Translations under genes and position numbers: made by a program
NCBI GenBank assembly: GCA_023213315.1
Contig: JAKCPI010011663.1
Location: 1 to 64,000, forward strand
Reading direction: 5' to 3'
DNA length: 64,000 nucleotides
DNA from: Euborellia annulipes
Lineage: Eukaryota > Arthropoda > Insecta > Dermaptera > Anisolabididae
The notes under the pieces: generated by a model
What the model was told of the DNA's origin: nothing
Database searches by the model: none
The model's input: only the letters and a program-made list of their open reading frames with translations
In this document: piece by piece, positions 20,923 through 31,546 of the stretch
Layout: each line of letters opens with the position of its first letter
Position numbering within the stretch: the stretch's first letter is position 1

Positions 20923-21105
20923 ATGTGCCAAGTTGGCAGCCTTTGGCTGTTACTCGCGATCGTTTTACTTGGCCATGCGTGTGGAGGGGCTGCGTCCCTC
21001 ACTGCGGACTTGTCTCGTTGCCATGGTGACGGGCCGGGGGTTCCCGAGGGGTTCCTGGGGGTTCCTGTGGGGCGCGCCGCTCCGTTCGGGGTAGAAATCC
21101 GCTAA
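20923..21105 (+). CDS. Candidate secreted peptide or first exon (60 codons), unrecognised
   Basis: I do not recognise this protein. The frame from the ATG at 20923 (G at -3) begins with a short polar start, a hydrophobic core LWLLLAIVLLG and small residues GGAAS, which together look like a cleavable signal peptide. The rest is Gly/Pro-rich with few constraints and ends at a TAA at 21103. It could be the first exon of a nested gene with a donor inside the frame, a short peptide gene, or a chance frame in a GC-rich island. The TATA-like motif at 20866 is the main supporting context. A near X-box palindrome, GTTGCCATGGTGAC, lies inside at 21017-21030. Confidence 0.22.
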   Translation: MCQVGSLWLLLAIVLLGHACGGAASLTADLSRCHGDGPGVPEGFLGVPVGRAAPFGVEIR

Positions 21106-21158
21106 CGAAGTTTTCGAGCCTTAGTTTTTAAATGCAGACATAGCTGTGTGACCCTGGC

Positions 21159-21189
<31 letters not shown>

Positions 21190-22394
21190 ACCAGGGAAGT
21201 GTTTAATCAAATATTCCCTTGGCTGCCCCCCCCCCCTGGTTCCCGGTTCCCGACTAGAGAGCCTGTGGGAACTCTCTCTCGCTTCTAATCTCTATCTCTA
21301 GCGACAAATATTTCCAAACAGTATCAGTGATTTCAGTAGCCGACTTCCTTTCTATCTTTGATCAGGGGATTTTTTAATCAAGAATTGGTACCATGGAGTA
21401 TCTCATTGGTAGTGGTGACTGGCACAACCCGGGTGCACCCTCGTACCCCTCGATCGATCCAGGCAGAGGGTTGTGTCGCCTACGATGAATCACGTAGGTC
21501 CCCTCGAGGCTCGAACCTCTTTCCAAGGGGCAAAGTTCAATAATGCACAAGTCGTCTATTTAATTCACAAGTCCGCGTCTAGCAGCCTAGCTACCCGGCT
21601 TGCCCCACAAACGAACATGCGATCTGTTTGAGAAACGTTGCCAGGGATCGATGAATGAACCGCACCGCTACTCCAACTCCCGACCACGTGATCACTTATT
21701 CAATTTTTGCCAAAAACTTTACAGATAGTCAATAATTTTTTTTTTTTAAATTATTTTTTGACTGAAAGCAAAGGAAAAGAGGGTGAACTGTATACGAGGG
21801 TCATTCGATCTGGAAGCCATTGAAACCTGGTGGGTTTGTGTTCTTCCGGTCTCAATAAAAGCCTGGGAGGCGTTTAATCCAAGACAAAAGTTCAACAAGC
21901 TCTTGTGTCCTGGTCTTTATAAAACCAAATTTAGTCTGAATTAAATTTGAAAAAAAAAAGAATACGAACAAACATCCTAAATAGCTTCTCTTGAAAACAA
22001 ATAGAACCCCTGGTCTTTGTTCTTGTTCACAAAAAAAAAAATACCTGAAATTTTAATAAATACCTCTTTGCTTGATTTATTAATCCATCAAAAAATAAAT
22101 AACAAGCCCATGTCTTTCCACCTGGTGTCAAAGTACTGTTTTTATTACTAATTACTATTTAATTACTGTATTATAATCGATAAATACCGGCTGTAGATGT
22201 TATTCAAATAAAATTGAATAGATAATACACTTAAAAGATTGAATCATTGGATTCTTTCTTTTAGTACAAGAAATCATTCGACTTTTTAAGTCAAATTTTA
22301 TATTTATTAATATATACTACTCTGCGATTTCCAACTGTTTTTAATATGCACTCCTCTGTATTTCTAAGGAAAGAACAAAGCAATGATTATATTG
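21106..22394. other. Intron DNA with CT microsatellite and GC-rich patch
   Basis: A (CT)n tract lies at about 21165-21190 and a poly-C run near 21227-21236. The stretch 21340-21700 is GC-richer without recognisable coding content. The remainder to 22394 is AT-rich. Confidence 0.45.
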
Positions 22395-22795
22395 AAAAAA
22401 ATCTGGTGTGATTAACGCACAGCACACAACTTTCTCTTACTCTTCGGTAAGAGAAAGTTGTGCACCGTGCTGTCACACCAGATTTTTTGCGTCGAGATAT
22501 ATTCCCATAGCACTTTAGTTTCAAACTTGCCTTTTAAATGTTGATAACTTGAAATAAACTCTGGTTATTTTTCAAAATTTTAATCTCATATTTGGATATT
22601 TTATACCCAATAGAGAATCTAAAAAATAATTGATTTATGTATTTTAATAAAAATCGTTACAGCCGATTTTGAGAAATTCGAACAAACTGAAAAAATAAGC
22701 ACTATTTAACATGTATATCCATCAAAATCTCGACATCAAATTTTTGACATGATAGCAGTACTTTCTCTCTATTTATTACATATATAGAGAAAGCA
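22395..22795. repeat. Family A terminal hairpin with tail and a minus-strand start fragment
   Basis: The hairpin at 22395-22488 has arms pairing around a TCTTCGG loop. The tail block follows (about 22505-22620). Then AAAATAATTGATTTATG and ACATGTATATCCATCAAAAT lead to the start sequence on the minus strand, ending at about 22795. Confidence 0.8.
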
Positions 22796-23190
22796 AAAAC
22801 ACGTATATTGCTGTTTGGAATAAATCTTGCAAAGCAATATTTTACAACCAAAAATAAAAGGTTTTTTTTTATTTTTTATTTTCAGATTTAGTTTCCCTTC
22901 TCTAATTGTTTAAAGCAAAGATTTTTTTACGAATACCAAATTCCTCGAAAACCCGAATCTCAGGTAGTCTACCCCATTTTTCCTGTTAGTATTTTTTTCA
23001 CACAATTCATCATTTTATATCTAGTTCCAATTTTTTTTTTATACCTTAGATTAAGGTCAAATCCTAGAATTGTTCTTATAATCACATTACTTGCTTGACA
23101 ATTTGAGGCGGGACTTTTTTGCCAGGTCTCCCTTTTACCCCTCCTTGTTCGTAATTTATAAGAATTTCAAATTTTCATTCTCTATTATGT
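22796..23190. other. Intron DNA, nothing recognised
   Basis: AT-rich; no feature is supportable. Confidence 0.4.
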
Positions 23191-23575
23191 ACAGTAGAGC
23201 GAGGGTCAATATTAAATCATCCTCCCCAAGCGTTTTCTCATGTGATTATTTCATTGCTTTTATAAAAGAAAATGTAAATCTTTATTGGAACGTTTGAACC
23301 ACAAAAGTTTCCATTAAAGATTTTTCATATTTTTTTTTTTTTTTGTTGATAACAATGAAATAATCACATGCGAAATGAATCAAGGCACTTTACTAACGTC
23401 TCTCTCCGTTCCAAAAAAAAAATCATAAACGTTTGATCTTAATGGATAATGAGGGGGAAATCAAAATTTTATTTCATATCGAGTGTCAAAGTTAAATTAT
23501 CTAGGTTTCAAATTTTTTTTAAATAAATAATCACGCAAAGGGGTCCTTTAACTTTGTCGCTCACCGTACTCATGA
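23191..23575. mobile_element. Divergent Tc1/mariner-type MITE
   Basis: The left end TACAGTAGAGCGAGGGTCAA and the right end read inverted as TACGGTGAGCGACAAAGTTA resemble each other and the termini at 11619 and 15024. GTGATTATTTCATTG and its complement persist inside. The termini have several mismatches. Confidence 0.55.
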
Positions 23576-23724
23576 AGATGAGTATTTCTTATAGATTAAA
23601 ATTAAATATACAAATCAAACACTCGGTTATTTGTTTCAGAGGTTTTATTAATTTAAAATAAACACTTAATACGTATTTCGACAATTAGTTGTTATCACCA
23701 GAAGTGATTACATTTTAATAGAAT

Positions 23725-23764
23725 CACTTCTGATGATGACAATTGTCGAAATACTTATTAAGTG
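23725..23764 (+). ncRNA. Hammerhead ribozyme-like motif, short helix II
   Basis: Helix I CACTT/AAGTG is perfect. CTGATGA, one extra T, a short helix II (GAC/GTC around AATT) and GAAA follow. The cleavage-site region reads TACTTATT instead of TACGTATC, so helix III is weakened. Confidence 0.45.
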
Positions 23765-23781
23765 TTTATTTTAAATTAAAT

Positions 23782-24399
23782 TGGTAAAAAATAATAAAGA
23801 GAAATGCAGCTATAGTTTTTGCATTTTTATTAAACTCAGCACTCACGCTGACGTTTCGATCTCGGCAGGGGTCATCTTCAGAGCTGTAATATACAAATGT
23901 ATTTGTATAGTTGAATTTAACATAAACAAATATATATTTAGCACATAATTACCAAGGAGGCTAGTCATAATATGTGTAGGATTTCTCTTGCACTCGATAA
24001 TAATAATAATTGTCTCGTGACAATATACACGAATATAATTATATAAACAATATATACAACGTTTATTGCTCGGAGACCAGCTTCAGAATAGTTATTAACA
24101 CAGATCTTAAGTGAACCTTTATATATTGATAAGGATTGTCGTGCCCACTAGGACTATTCTGAAGCTGGCATATATCGTGACTAGCCTCCATGCTAATTAT
24201 GTGCTAAATATATATTTTTTAAGTTAAATTCAACTATACTGTAATTTATATATGACAATATATTTTTTTGTAAAAATCGTTTGTATATTGCAAGTCTGAA
24301 GATGACCCTTACCGGGATCGAAACTTCAGCGTGAGATTAATAAAGAGTAAATAAATGACAAACCATAACCGCATTTTTCTTTATTATTTTTTACCAATA
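23782..24399. repeat. Foldback MITE nested in another foldback, with hammerhead-like motif in each arm
   Basis: The outer arms pair through TATTTAGCACATAATTA and GGAGGCTAGTCA. Minus-strand motif at about 23848-23885: CTGAAGA, a mispaired helix II, GAAACGTCAGCG. Plus-strand motif at about 24292-24335: CTGAAGA, GACCC/GGGATC, GAAACTTCAGCG. A third inverted pair, CCAGCTTCAGAATAGT and complement, sits at the centre (24082-24175). Confidence 0.75.
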
Positions 24400-24490
24400 T
24401 AATTAAACACAACTATAAACTACTTTGAGATTTTTAATTAATAAAACCTTTGAAACAAATAGCCTAGTGTTTGATTTGTATATTTAAATG

Positions 24491-25857
24491 TTTCAACGAG
24501 AAAGTCGAAAGTTTGAATCTCAATTTCTTATAAAACCGATAATATATTTCTCAACGCTCGTTATTAAACTTTTGTTTCATTATATTTATTTATCAACAAA
24601 GAAACGCTCCCCCTTTGATTGTAATATCGTTTAAAAGACAACATGTTTTTAAAATATTAACAATTAAAACATCTTCAGGGTTTTTTGAAAGAAAGAGAGA
24701 GAGAGAGATTTGATTTTTTTTAAATATTCTCCTATGGCTTAAGATTACCTAAACTTAGGGACTCATTCAAACAACTTGCTATTATTCAAGCCACGAACAT
24801 TTCCCTTTTAGATTATTATATTCTCTCTGTAAAAATGTCGTTCGTATAGAGAGCATTTAAATAATTGATATAAGTGTGGAAGTTGGGATGAACGAACGAG
24901 TGAGTTTACACACACGCATTTAAATAAACAGCTCGATCCTTGGCCTGGCTGGCTGGCCAGTTTTTCCACAGTTTCGTTGCCTCGACTCGCATTTCGACGA
25001 CGTAAATAGTTTTTCCCTCTCAAGAGAGAGAGAGAGATTCTCTCTCTCGGATGTTTCGATTAAGAATTCTTGCCTCGGCCAATGCACGTCTCTCCGTCCT
25101 CACCGGATGTCTCGCCATCATCATTTCCAATATTTATTGTTTAAGAATTGAATTGAACTTGCTGAACACGTTGTTTGATCATTGTTTATGGTTGAATGTT
25201 CGAAAGAGACACCAACATCGGGAGAGCCAAAATTAGTTCACGAAAACAATACAAGAGAAGAAAAAATATCGCTTTCTCAGGTCAGCTTATTTTTATTCGG
25301 ACCGGCCCCCAGGATACATCGCGTTGGTGGAATCTACTGCAGCATCCAGGGCTTACATAAGGGCCATGTGGCCTGTTATCAGAGCTCGCAGTAGCCGACG
25401 AAGGCCAGAGACTTTGAGAGTACTGCACTCATTCAGGGTCGCAGACAGTCCGCCTGTACATTCTCCTGCCTGGCTTTTCTTTGTTTTGATCTTTATTCCT
25501 CTCTCTATTTGCTAAATAAACACTCCCACGAAAATTTTCTTTTTAATTTATATTGATGAAAGCATTTAACCATCTCGGGTTGAATTTAAAGAGTGAAACT
25601 GTAAGGGACCGGAAATGCGTTAATTGCGCAGCGTTTTTGACCTCATAGCGACGAGTCAAAATATAATCGAGACGACCCACACTTGAGATTGCAATGTGAA
25701 TTGGTCTAGCCTTAAATTTTAATATAACGCTTTTAAACAAAAGAAACGCGCATGCTTTTATATTCATAGAGTATGTCTATGACATGGAGAGAATCCTTGG
25801 TCTGGAGCAATGACTTAACACGTGGGCAGTCCCACCTTTCCCGTCCTCAGTTGTTTT

Positions 25858-25893
<36 letters not shown>

Positions 25894-26714
25894 CAAATGA
25901 ACTTCTTTGTTTCTTAACCTCCTCAACAAATAAAAAATATTTTTTTATATTACTCATCGAAACATTTCCTTTGAAATAATTTTCGATCTGCTGTTGCCTC
26001 GTGCAAATTTTTCGTCTTTTTCTGACGTAACCTTGTGGCAAAACATTGACCTAGAGGCCGAAACCGGCGAAAGTGATCTATCAAGGACCATTCAAGCTCG
26101 AGTTTTTTTTTTTTTTTTTATATCCCCTCCCCATTACATTTCATCGAATTTTGTTTCTTCCCTTCAATACTTTAACCAATTCTAGGGAAAAATTCACATT
26201 GCATTTTGATGAATAAGAGGATTTAAAAATATTTAAAGAAAAAAATCTTTATCCGATATACTATTCGTTTAAAAAAAAAAGTCAATTTTTGTAAATCAGA
26301 ACGCAAAATTAAAAAAAAATGAAAATTGGAAAAAGTTTTATTTTTTTTACTTGTTAAAGTCCCGGCTCTAATACATATATTAAAATTTTTTTGACGCTCC
26401 ATATCTCAAAACATCTATGAGAATTTTTACACGGCACCTCTGGGGCAGAGTTCCGCGACTCACAGTGTAGAAATCACTATTATACAAATTCTAATTTACA
26501 AAATGTTTAAATTTGAATTTAAATATAAATTTAAAAATATTGTAGAATAAGTTTTTTAAAATATCTTAAATTTAGACTTCATTTTTTTTTAATTAAATTA
26601 ATTGATAGCTAATAATCTAAAATAAATTCTATCGCTGATCTCTCCAATAATAATGGGAAAATATTTTTTTTTAACATTAATAATTAGGAATTCATTAATT
26701 TTTATCGTAAATTT
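24491..26714. other. Intron DNA with GC-richer island, no element recognised
   Basis: A GA/CT palindromic patch lies at 25021-25047 and a (CT)n tract at about 25859-25888. The segment 25050-25500 is GC-richer. It includes a possible splice acceptor CGGCCCCCAG at about 25312, followed by a short cysteine-containing frame ending at TAG about 25394; I cannot assign it to any gene. 25895-26714 is AT-rich with nothing recognised. Confidence 0.4.
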
Positions 26715-27115
26715 TAGGGCCGTTTTCTTCATCCATGATCAAGTAGCTGGCCCTTGGTTGAGCGAATTAGCCTTGTAATGAAGAAACCTCTTCAGTACTA
26801 ACCCTTATTATAAAATTCACCACAATTCATCATTTTATTATTAAAAGAAAGATTTTTTTATTTTATAAGATTTAGTACTAAAGGGTTTTGTTTCCTCATT
26901 ACAAGACTAAGGGCCCGTTGTTTCACATCTAATTAACTAGCTATCCCTCGGATAAGCTAGTTGACTATGACTTCCTCTTAAGCATGTTTTTGTTTACTAT
27001 ACCGATGATTTTCTATCTGCCGGATAAGTTTGCTAGTTAACTAGGAGTGAAGCAACCGGCCTTAAGACTCTTAACCAGGGGCCAGCTACTTGATCATGGT
27101 TGAAGAAACCGGCCT
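26715..27115. repeat. Three inverted-repeat MITEs, two lodged inside one
   Basis: Outer pair: GGGCCGTTTTCTTCATCC near 26717 with GGTTGAAGAAACCGGCC near 27099, both including ATGATCAAGTAGCTGGCC. A second pair, AGCCTTGTAATGAAGAAAC and GTTTCCTCATTACAAGAC, lies at 26769 and 26889. A third pair, GGGCCCGTTGTTTCAC and GTGAAGCAACCGGCCT, lies at 26909 and 27047. TAA flanks the third. Termini and a 3-bp duplication suggest PIF/Harbinger-type MITEs, but this is tentative. Confidence 0.65.
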
Positions 27116-27359
27116 TTGGAGTTCTAATGACTCCAAAATTCTGGATATTATGTTGCTTGTGCCCTCTGATCGTTTGTCTACTTATCAATGTAATAATTAT
27201 ATTTTTCACTACTCGGTTTTTTTTTATCAAAAGAAATGATCATGAATTTTATTTTTTTGCAGTAGTAACGTTCGATTTATTCATAACTTGGAGAAGAAAC
27301 TCCTTTTTTTTAGAAATACTTTCAGTTGGCATATCTTCTTTTGTTAAGATAGTAAATGG
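27116..27359. other. AT-rich intron DNA
   Basis: No feature is supportable. Confidence 0.35.
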
Positions 27360-27880
27360 TTAGTGGAGAAAAATGATTTTTAATTAACGCCGAGTCTGAT
27401 TGGGAAGCAGAGAGATGTTTTCTGTTTTCTGTTTTCTGGCTTCGAAGATGGCCGGCCATGCATGTTAGGTGGACGTCGTCGTCCTGGGTATCCGGGCCCC
27501 TTTCAGGTTGAAAGTCCGTGGCCAAGGTGAACCAATGTGAACCGAGCTCGATGTGAACCAACTGAATTAAGCGAGGCGAGTCTTCAGACCGAAACGGACC
27601 GGCATTGCCAAGGCCGCCACAAGCGGCGCCTGGCTCCCTGTCCCTCAGTCTTAAAACTTTTTAAGTTTTCAAAGACCCCCGGATCTCTTAGAAACAAGGT
27701 CCCCTCTCTCTCTCTTTCTCTCTATCCCTAAAAAACATAAACACCTGCCCCTAAGGCCCACCGGAGTCATTTGACCCACAGCTGCTCTTGCAGCTTGCCT
27801 TCCCTTTACCACCGCAACTTCCATAGGATATAGGCCTGCCTGCCTGCTGCCCGGGTTGGAAAAAAATTCCAATGAAATGG
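27360..27880. other. GC-richer, apparently single-copy intron island
   Basis: This is unlike its AT-rich surroundings. TGTGAACCRA occurs three times in tandem-like fashion (about 27534, 27550 and 27562) and GTTTTCTGTTTTCTG at 27415-27440. There is no coding signature. It is a candidate regulatory island or exon of an unrecognised transcript. Confidence 0.4.
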
Positions 27881-28108
27881 AAAAAAATCATTTTAATTAG
27901 AGGGAAAACATTTTTTTGTCTCGTTAGCGTATTATTCTATACAAAAGAAATTGGGATAGAAATTCTTAAAAACAAATTTGCCTCACTTGATTTTAGAGTG
28001 AAAGTAAACATTGTTGAGAAAAAGTTATAAATATTTATTAAATTTTTTGCACTATGAGATGGAGATATTAGCCAAATTGGAATGCCCGAGGTTCAATGAA
28101 ACTTCTAG

Positions 28109-28153
28109 AATGAGACGTTTCGGCCTGAATTTATTTGGCCATCTTCAGTCATT
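28109..28153 (-). ncRNA. Hammerhead ribozyme-like motif, fully paired
   Basis: On the minus strand helix I is AATGA/TCATT. CTGAAGA is followed by one extra T, helix II GGCC/GGCC around an 11-nt loop, GAAA, a C-G pair, and TC. An outer helix TTTC/GAAG extends helix I across a small internal loop. Confidence 0.65.
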
Positions 28154-28432
28154 GGAAATAATACACATAATGCAAGTGTACGTGTGATTAAATCAGGATT
28201 CGTCAATAATAAAATTTATTTGCTTCATACAAAATATGATGTCTCCTGTGCCCAAGATCAGAGATTTTTGTATGAAGCAAATAAGTTTTATTATTGCCAA
28301 GTCCTGGTTCAATCACATGTGCACTTACATTAAGTGTATAATCAATGAAGTACGTGGCTGTTGATTTATATAGCTACAAGGGAGGAAGCAGGAGCAGCCA
28401 AAAATTAAAGCCTCCGATCTTATTACAATTAA

Positions 28433-28474
28433 CGAGACGTTTCGAGAAAACTTTATTTCCTCATCATCAGTCCT
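28433..28474 (-). ncRNA. Hammerhead-like motif in inner foldback, left arm
   Basis: Mirror of 28556-28596: CTGATGA, extra T, helix II GAGGAAA/TTTTCTC, GAAACGTC. Helix I is short (GA/TC), so the fold is less certain. Confidence 0.5.
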
Positions 28475-28555
28475 TCAAAGTGTATCTGTCCCGGAGTTGT
28501 CAAAAGGGCACAATACATTTATTATGTATTTTGTTTTTGACAGATACAATTTGAA

Positions 28556-28596
28556 GGACTGATGATGAGGAAATAAAGTTTTCTCGAAACGTCTCG
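28556..28596 (+). ncRNA. Hammerhead-like motif in inner foldback, right arm
   Basis: CTGATGA (28559-28565), extra T, a seven-pair helix II with one G-U, loop TAAAG, then GAAACGTC (28586-28593). Helix I has only two good pairs next to the core. Confidence 0.5.
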
Positions 28597-28672
28597 TTAA
28601 TTGTAATAAGATCGGAGGCATTAATTTTTGGCTGCTCCTGCTTCCCCCCTTGTATTTAAGTGTATAATTCCC

Positions 28673-28717
28673 AATAACTGAAGATGGCCAAATAAGTTCA
28701 GGCCGAAACGTCTTATT
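28673..28717 (+). ncRNA. Hammerhead ribozyme-like motif, fully paired
   Basis: Helix I AATAA (28673-28677) pairs with TTATT (28713-28717). CTGAAGA is followed by extra T, helix II GGCC/GGCC, GAAA (28705-28708), C-G and TC. An outer helix TTCCC/GGGAG adds five pairs. Relative to 28109-28153, a G-C pair in helix I has become A-T and a T-A pair in the outer helix has become C-G, each by changes on both sides. Confidence 0.68.
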
Positions 28718-28775
28718 CTGGGAGTTTTATTGAACCTAGAGCATTCCAATTTGTCTGATATCTCATTTTATCCAT

Positions 28776-28867
28776 TATAATCACATCACAGCCACAACTT
28801 CAAGCAATTCTTATAGCTTAAATATCTAGTCTTGGATTAGGTCCTATGGAGGGGGGAGGGGTTGAAC

Positions 28868-28903
<36 letters not shown>

Positions 28904-30263
28904 GATGCCAAATAATGGCAAAATCTCCATTTGGATACCATTACTTTTTTTTAATCATTGAATGGTTTAAATTTTTGTCTAATTATTTTTTAACTCACAT
29001 AAGTGAACATAAATTCCAAACATTTTCTCTTGTATATACTGAGATACACTCATTTTTTTACATTTAATTAATTTATCTACAAACGACCATTTTTTTCTCT
29101 AAGCAATGACGTTATTCAAGCCCTAAGGGTGACGGGGATAAAAACCCTCTTCCTTTTGGCTACGCCCTTGAATAAAATAAAATAAAAAACAAAAAATTTC
29201 AAATAATAATTAATTTAAGATCATTTAAAAAATTTTCCCGATCAATTCTACCTTTTTCTACGAATATTTAATCCTAAATTCCCGAAAATTATTCGAGCTT
29301 ACTCAGTCATTTTATTCAATGCATATGTTTAACTCTAGATACTGGTTAATAATTAAGTGGTAGCTTTAAAGGTGCCCCGGAAATTTAATCGTAAACCGTC
29401 ACGTCAAGAGACTATTTTTTGTCTACTGCTTAATATACATTAACTACATAACTAGACATGCTTTGCTTATAAGAAAAGTTTTCTTTTTTTTATTATAATA
29501 AATAAACCATTATCATTGGTTGGTTTATTTGTATTAAAATATTTCAGATTATTAAAAACTGAGTTTTTGGTTGTTCATAAAATATATTTGATTTCTTTTT
29601 CCCTTCTCCATGATACGGTTTTAGATCATTATCTATGTTATATTGAATCACAATAAGAAAAAAAATCAAATAAATATTTATCTATTAATTAAATAAACTG
29701 GAAGTTGAAGAAAACGTCTCGGCTTGTTTATATCTTAAAATTAGAAGGCCATCCATTCATGTTTCGAATCCCTAAATAGATAGAGCAAGTGTAAATGCCT
29801 TCAAGGAAACTCACTTTTTGTTTAATTATTGGGCACAAAAATTCAATATCTTGGCTTTATTTTATTTTTTTAAAGGGCTGACTATGCGTAAATCTTTTTC
29901 TATGTGCACGTATAGATTATGCTCTATTGTTATTATTATTATTATTTTTTGTTTTTTTTTTTTTGCAAGGTTAATTTTAAATCTCCCTAACCAAACAAAA
30001 CTATTTTTAAAAGTGAGAAAAATAAAATAGTAAGGAAGCTAGTGAGAAATTTTAAATAGTTGAGATCACAAAGGTCATAGACATTTTCTTCAATTTCAAA
30101 TTTAAAAAAAATATTTCAGTTATTGTTGCTTATTTGTCGCCCATTTTAAAGTGAGATTTAAAGTATTTATTGATTACTTTAGAAATTTAATCATCTCATC
30201 ACGTTGTAATATTTTGTAATTTTTTTATGACGATAGGCTATATATTAATTAATTTAATCGTCT
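28776..30263. other. Intron DNA with a TA microsatellite
   Basis: (TA)n lies at about 28871-28900. A small hAT-like end (minus strand CAAGGGCGTAGCCAAAAGG, about 29147-29166) lacks a partner. The rest is AT-rich with nothing recognised. Confidence 0.45.
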
Positions 30264-30267
30264 TTAA

Positions 30268-30602
30268 AGCCTTTGGCACACAGAACGCCCAGAGAACGCG
30301 CGGCGTTCCGCGGTATGGCTAACTTTAACATTAATCAATTCGGTGTAAATAAAACAAGAAAAGTGGATGTTTTTTTTTTTAATAAATTTATAAAAATATG
30401 TAAATAAATATAAATCCGATGCCTCTTTATAACACACAAAAGAAATAATGGTAGCGCGAGTTACTTTTGTAATTTTTCACAACCCGAATGACTGACGCGA
30501 CGTTTCGGAAAGTACCACCGTGTGTGTGACAGGGATAACCGTAACGCCTTAACGCGTTGGTATAGGAACGTCGCGCTATAACGCGTTCTGAGTGGCAAAG
30601 GC
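30268..30602. mobile_element. piggyBac-like MITE at TTAA
   Basis: TTAA flanks both ends (30264-30267, 30603-30606). Left AGCCTTTGGCACACAGAACGC pairs with right GCGTTCTGAGTGGCAAAGGC. TTAA targets with GC-rich short inverted ends fit piggyBac-type MITEs. The arms are rich in CpG, and no transposase is present. Confidence 0.65.
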
Positions 30603-30606
30603 TTAA

Positions 30607-31152
30607 GTCTCTTAATCTCATTGATTGTAAGACGAAATTGATGAAATTTAATCTTTATTATTCAGTGCATAACTTGACAAATAATTAGGACTAAAACAAA
30701 TCGGGAAAAAAATGGGAGGTTTTGAAAATAAAAATAAACAAAAACACGCGTCACTTAAAAATTTTTTATTTATGAATTTTTTTTTTTTAATTGCAATTAT
30801 CTATGAACAGCTGTGAATATTTCCACTTTTAGTTCTTTTTCAATCCTTTCTTAATTGTATAGTAAGGCTTTTTATGAACCTAAAAAATACTTATTCTCAT
30901 TAACATAAAATTACAAAAAAAAAAAAATACTTGGACAAGAAAAAAAAGTTCAAAATAATATCCGCAAAATTACTTGATTGTGCAAATGAATATTTAATAC
31001 ATCTTAAGTGTTTATTACTTTATCTTCGTTTCATTTTAATTTCATATATAAATATTTCGAAATCAAATCAAAATTTTATTTACAATGAGGTGAAATTAAA
31101 AAAAATATTAACTTGATTCAATCAAAATAAACAAAGTCTGGGTTATATTACT
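30607..31152. other. AT-rich intron DNA, nothing recognised
   Basis: No feature is supportable. Confidence 0.4.
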
Positions 31153-31160
31153 CATAGCAG

Positions 31161-31538
31161 CAGGGGCGCCGGAACGAATTTGAATCAGGGGGGGGCAAAA
31201 ATTTTTTTTTAGAAAATTAAAATAATTTAATATGTTCAAATAGTATAAAACAAAAACAAATCTACTATAAAACTTTAAAAATTTTAAATAAAATCACAAT
31301 TTTAATAAAATTAAAATTTTAAAAAATTTGCTAGTGATTTTTCAAAAATTTTTGGAAAAAATTTGGAAAAAATGAATTTCTTACTCTTTTAATTTAGAAG
31401 ATTTTATTTTTCAAAAGTAAAAATATATCATTTTTAATAATAAATGAAATAAAAGAAGAAATTTTGCCCCCCTCTGCCTACCCCCTGTAGGATGCCAGGG
31501 GGGCAATGTACCCTTGCCCCCCAGTTCCGGCGCCTATG
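31161..31538 (+). mobile_element. hAT-type MITE (group 3) with perfect 8-bp target duplication
   Basis: The ends CAGGGGCGCCGGAAC and GTTCCGGCGCCTATG are inverted repeats with two differences. CATAGCAG flanks both sides (31153-31160, 31539-31546). Poly-G follows the left end and poly-C precedes the right end. The interior is AT-rich without coding capacity. Confidence 0.92.
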
Positions 31539-31546
31539 CATAGCAG

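Larger units (their letters stand above)
23595..24490. repeat. Foldback element (third copy) with a second foldback inserted in its right arm
   Basis: The left half matches 15667-15780: AAATTAAATATACAAATCAAA, then TAAACACTTAATACGTATTTCG. The right arm breaks after AAATTAAATT at about 23781 and resumes at about 24430 with TTAATTAATAAAACCTTTG. The inserted foldback (23782-24399) has ends ATTGGTAAAAAATAATAAAG and complement. Confidence 0.8.
28048..28775. repeat. Nested foldbacks carrying four hammerhead-like motifs
   Basis: Outer arms: ATTAGCCAAATTGGAATGC near 28068 with GAGCATTCCAATTTGTC near 28739. A middle inverted pair (AATAAAATTTATTTGCTTCATAC and complement) lies at 28207-28300. An inner foldback (28374-28655) has arms of about 110 bp starting TACAAGGGAGGAAGC. 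Each arm of the outer and inner foldbacks has one hammerhead-like core, always with CTGANGA facing the centre. Confidence 0.88.

Noticed and set aside
25313..25394. Possible small exon with two cysteines after CGGCCCCCAG
   Set aside because: No matching upstream exon in phase and no recognised peptide family.
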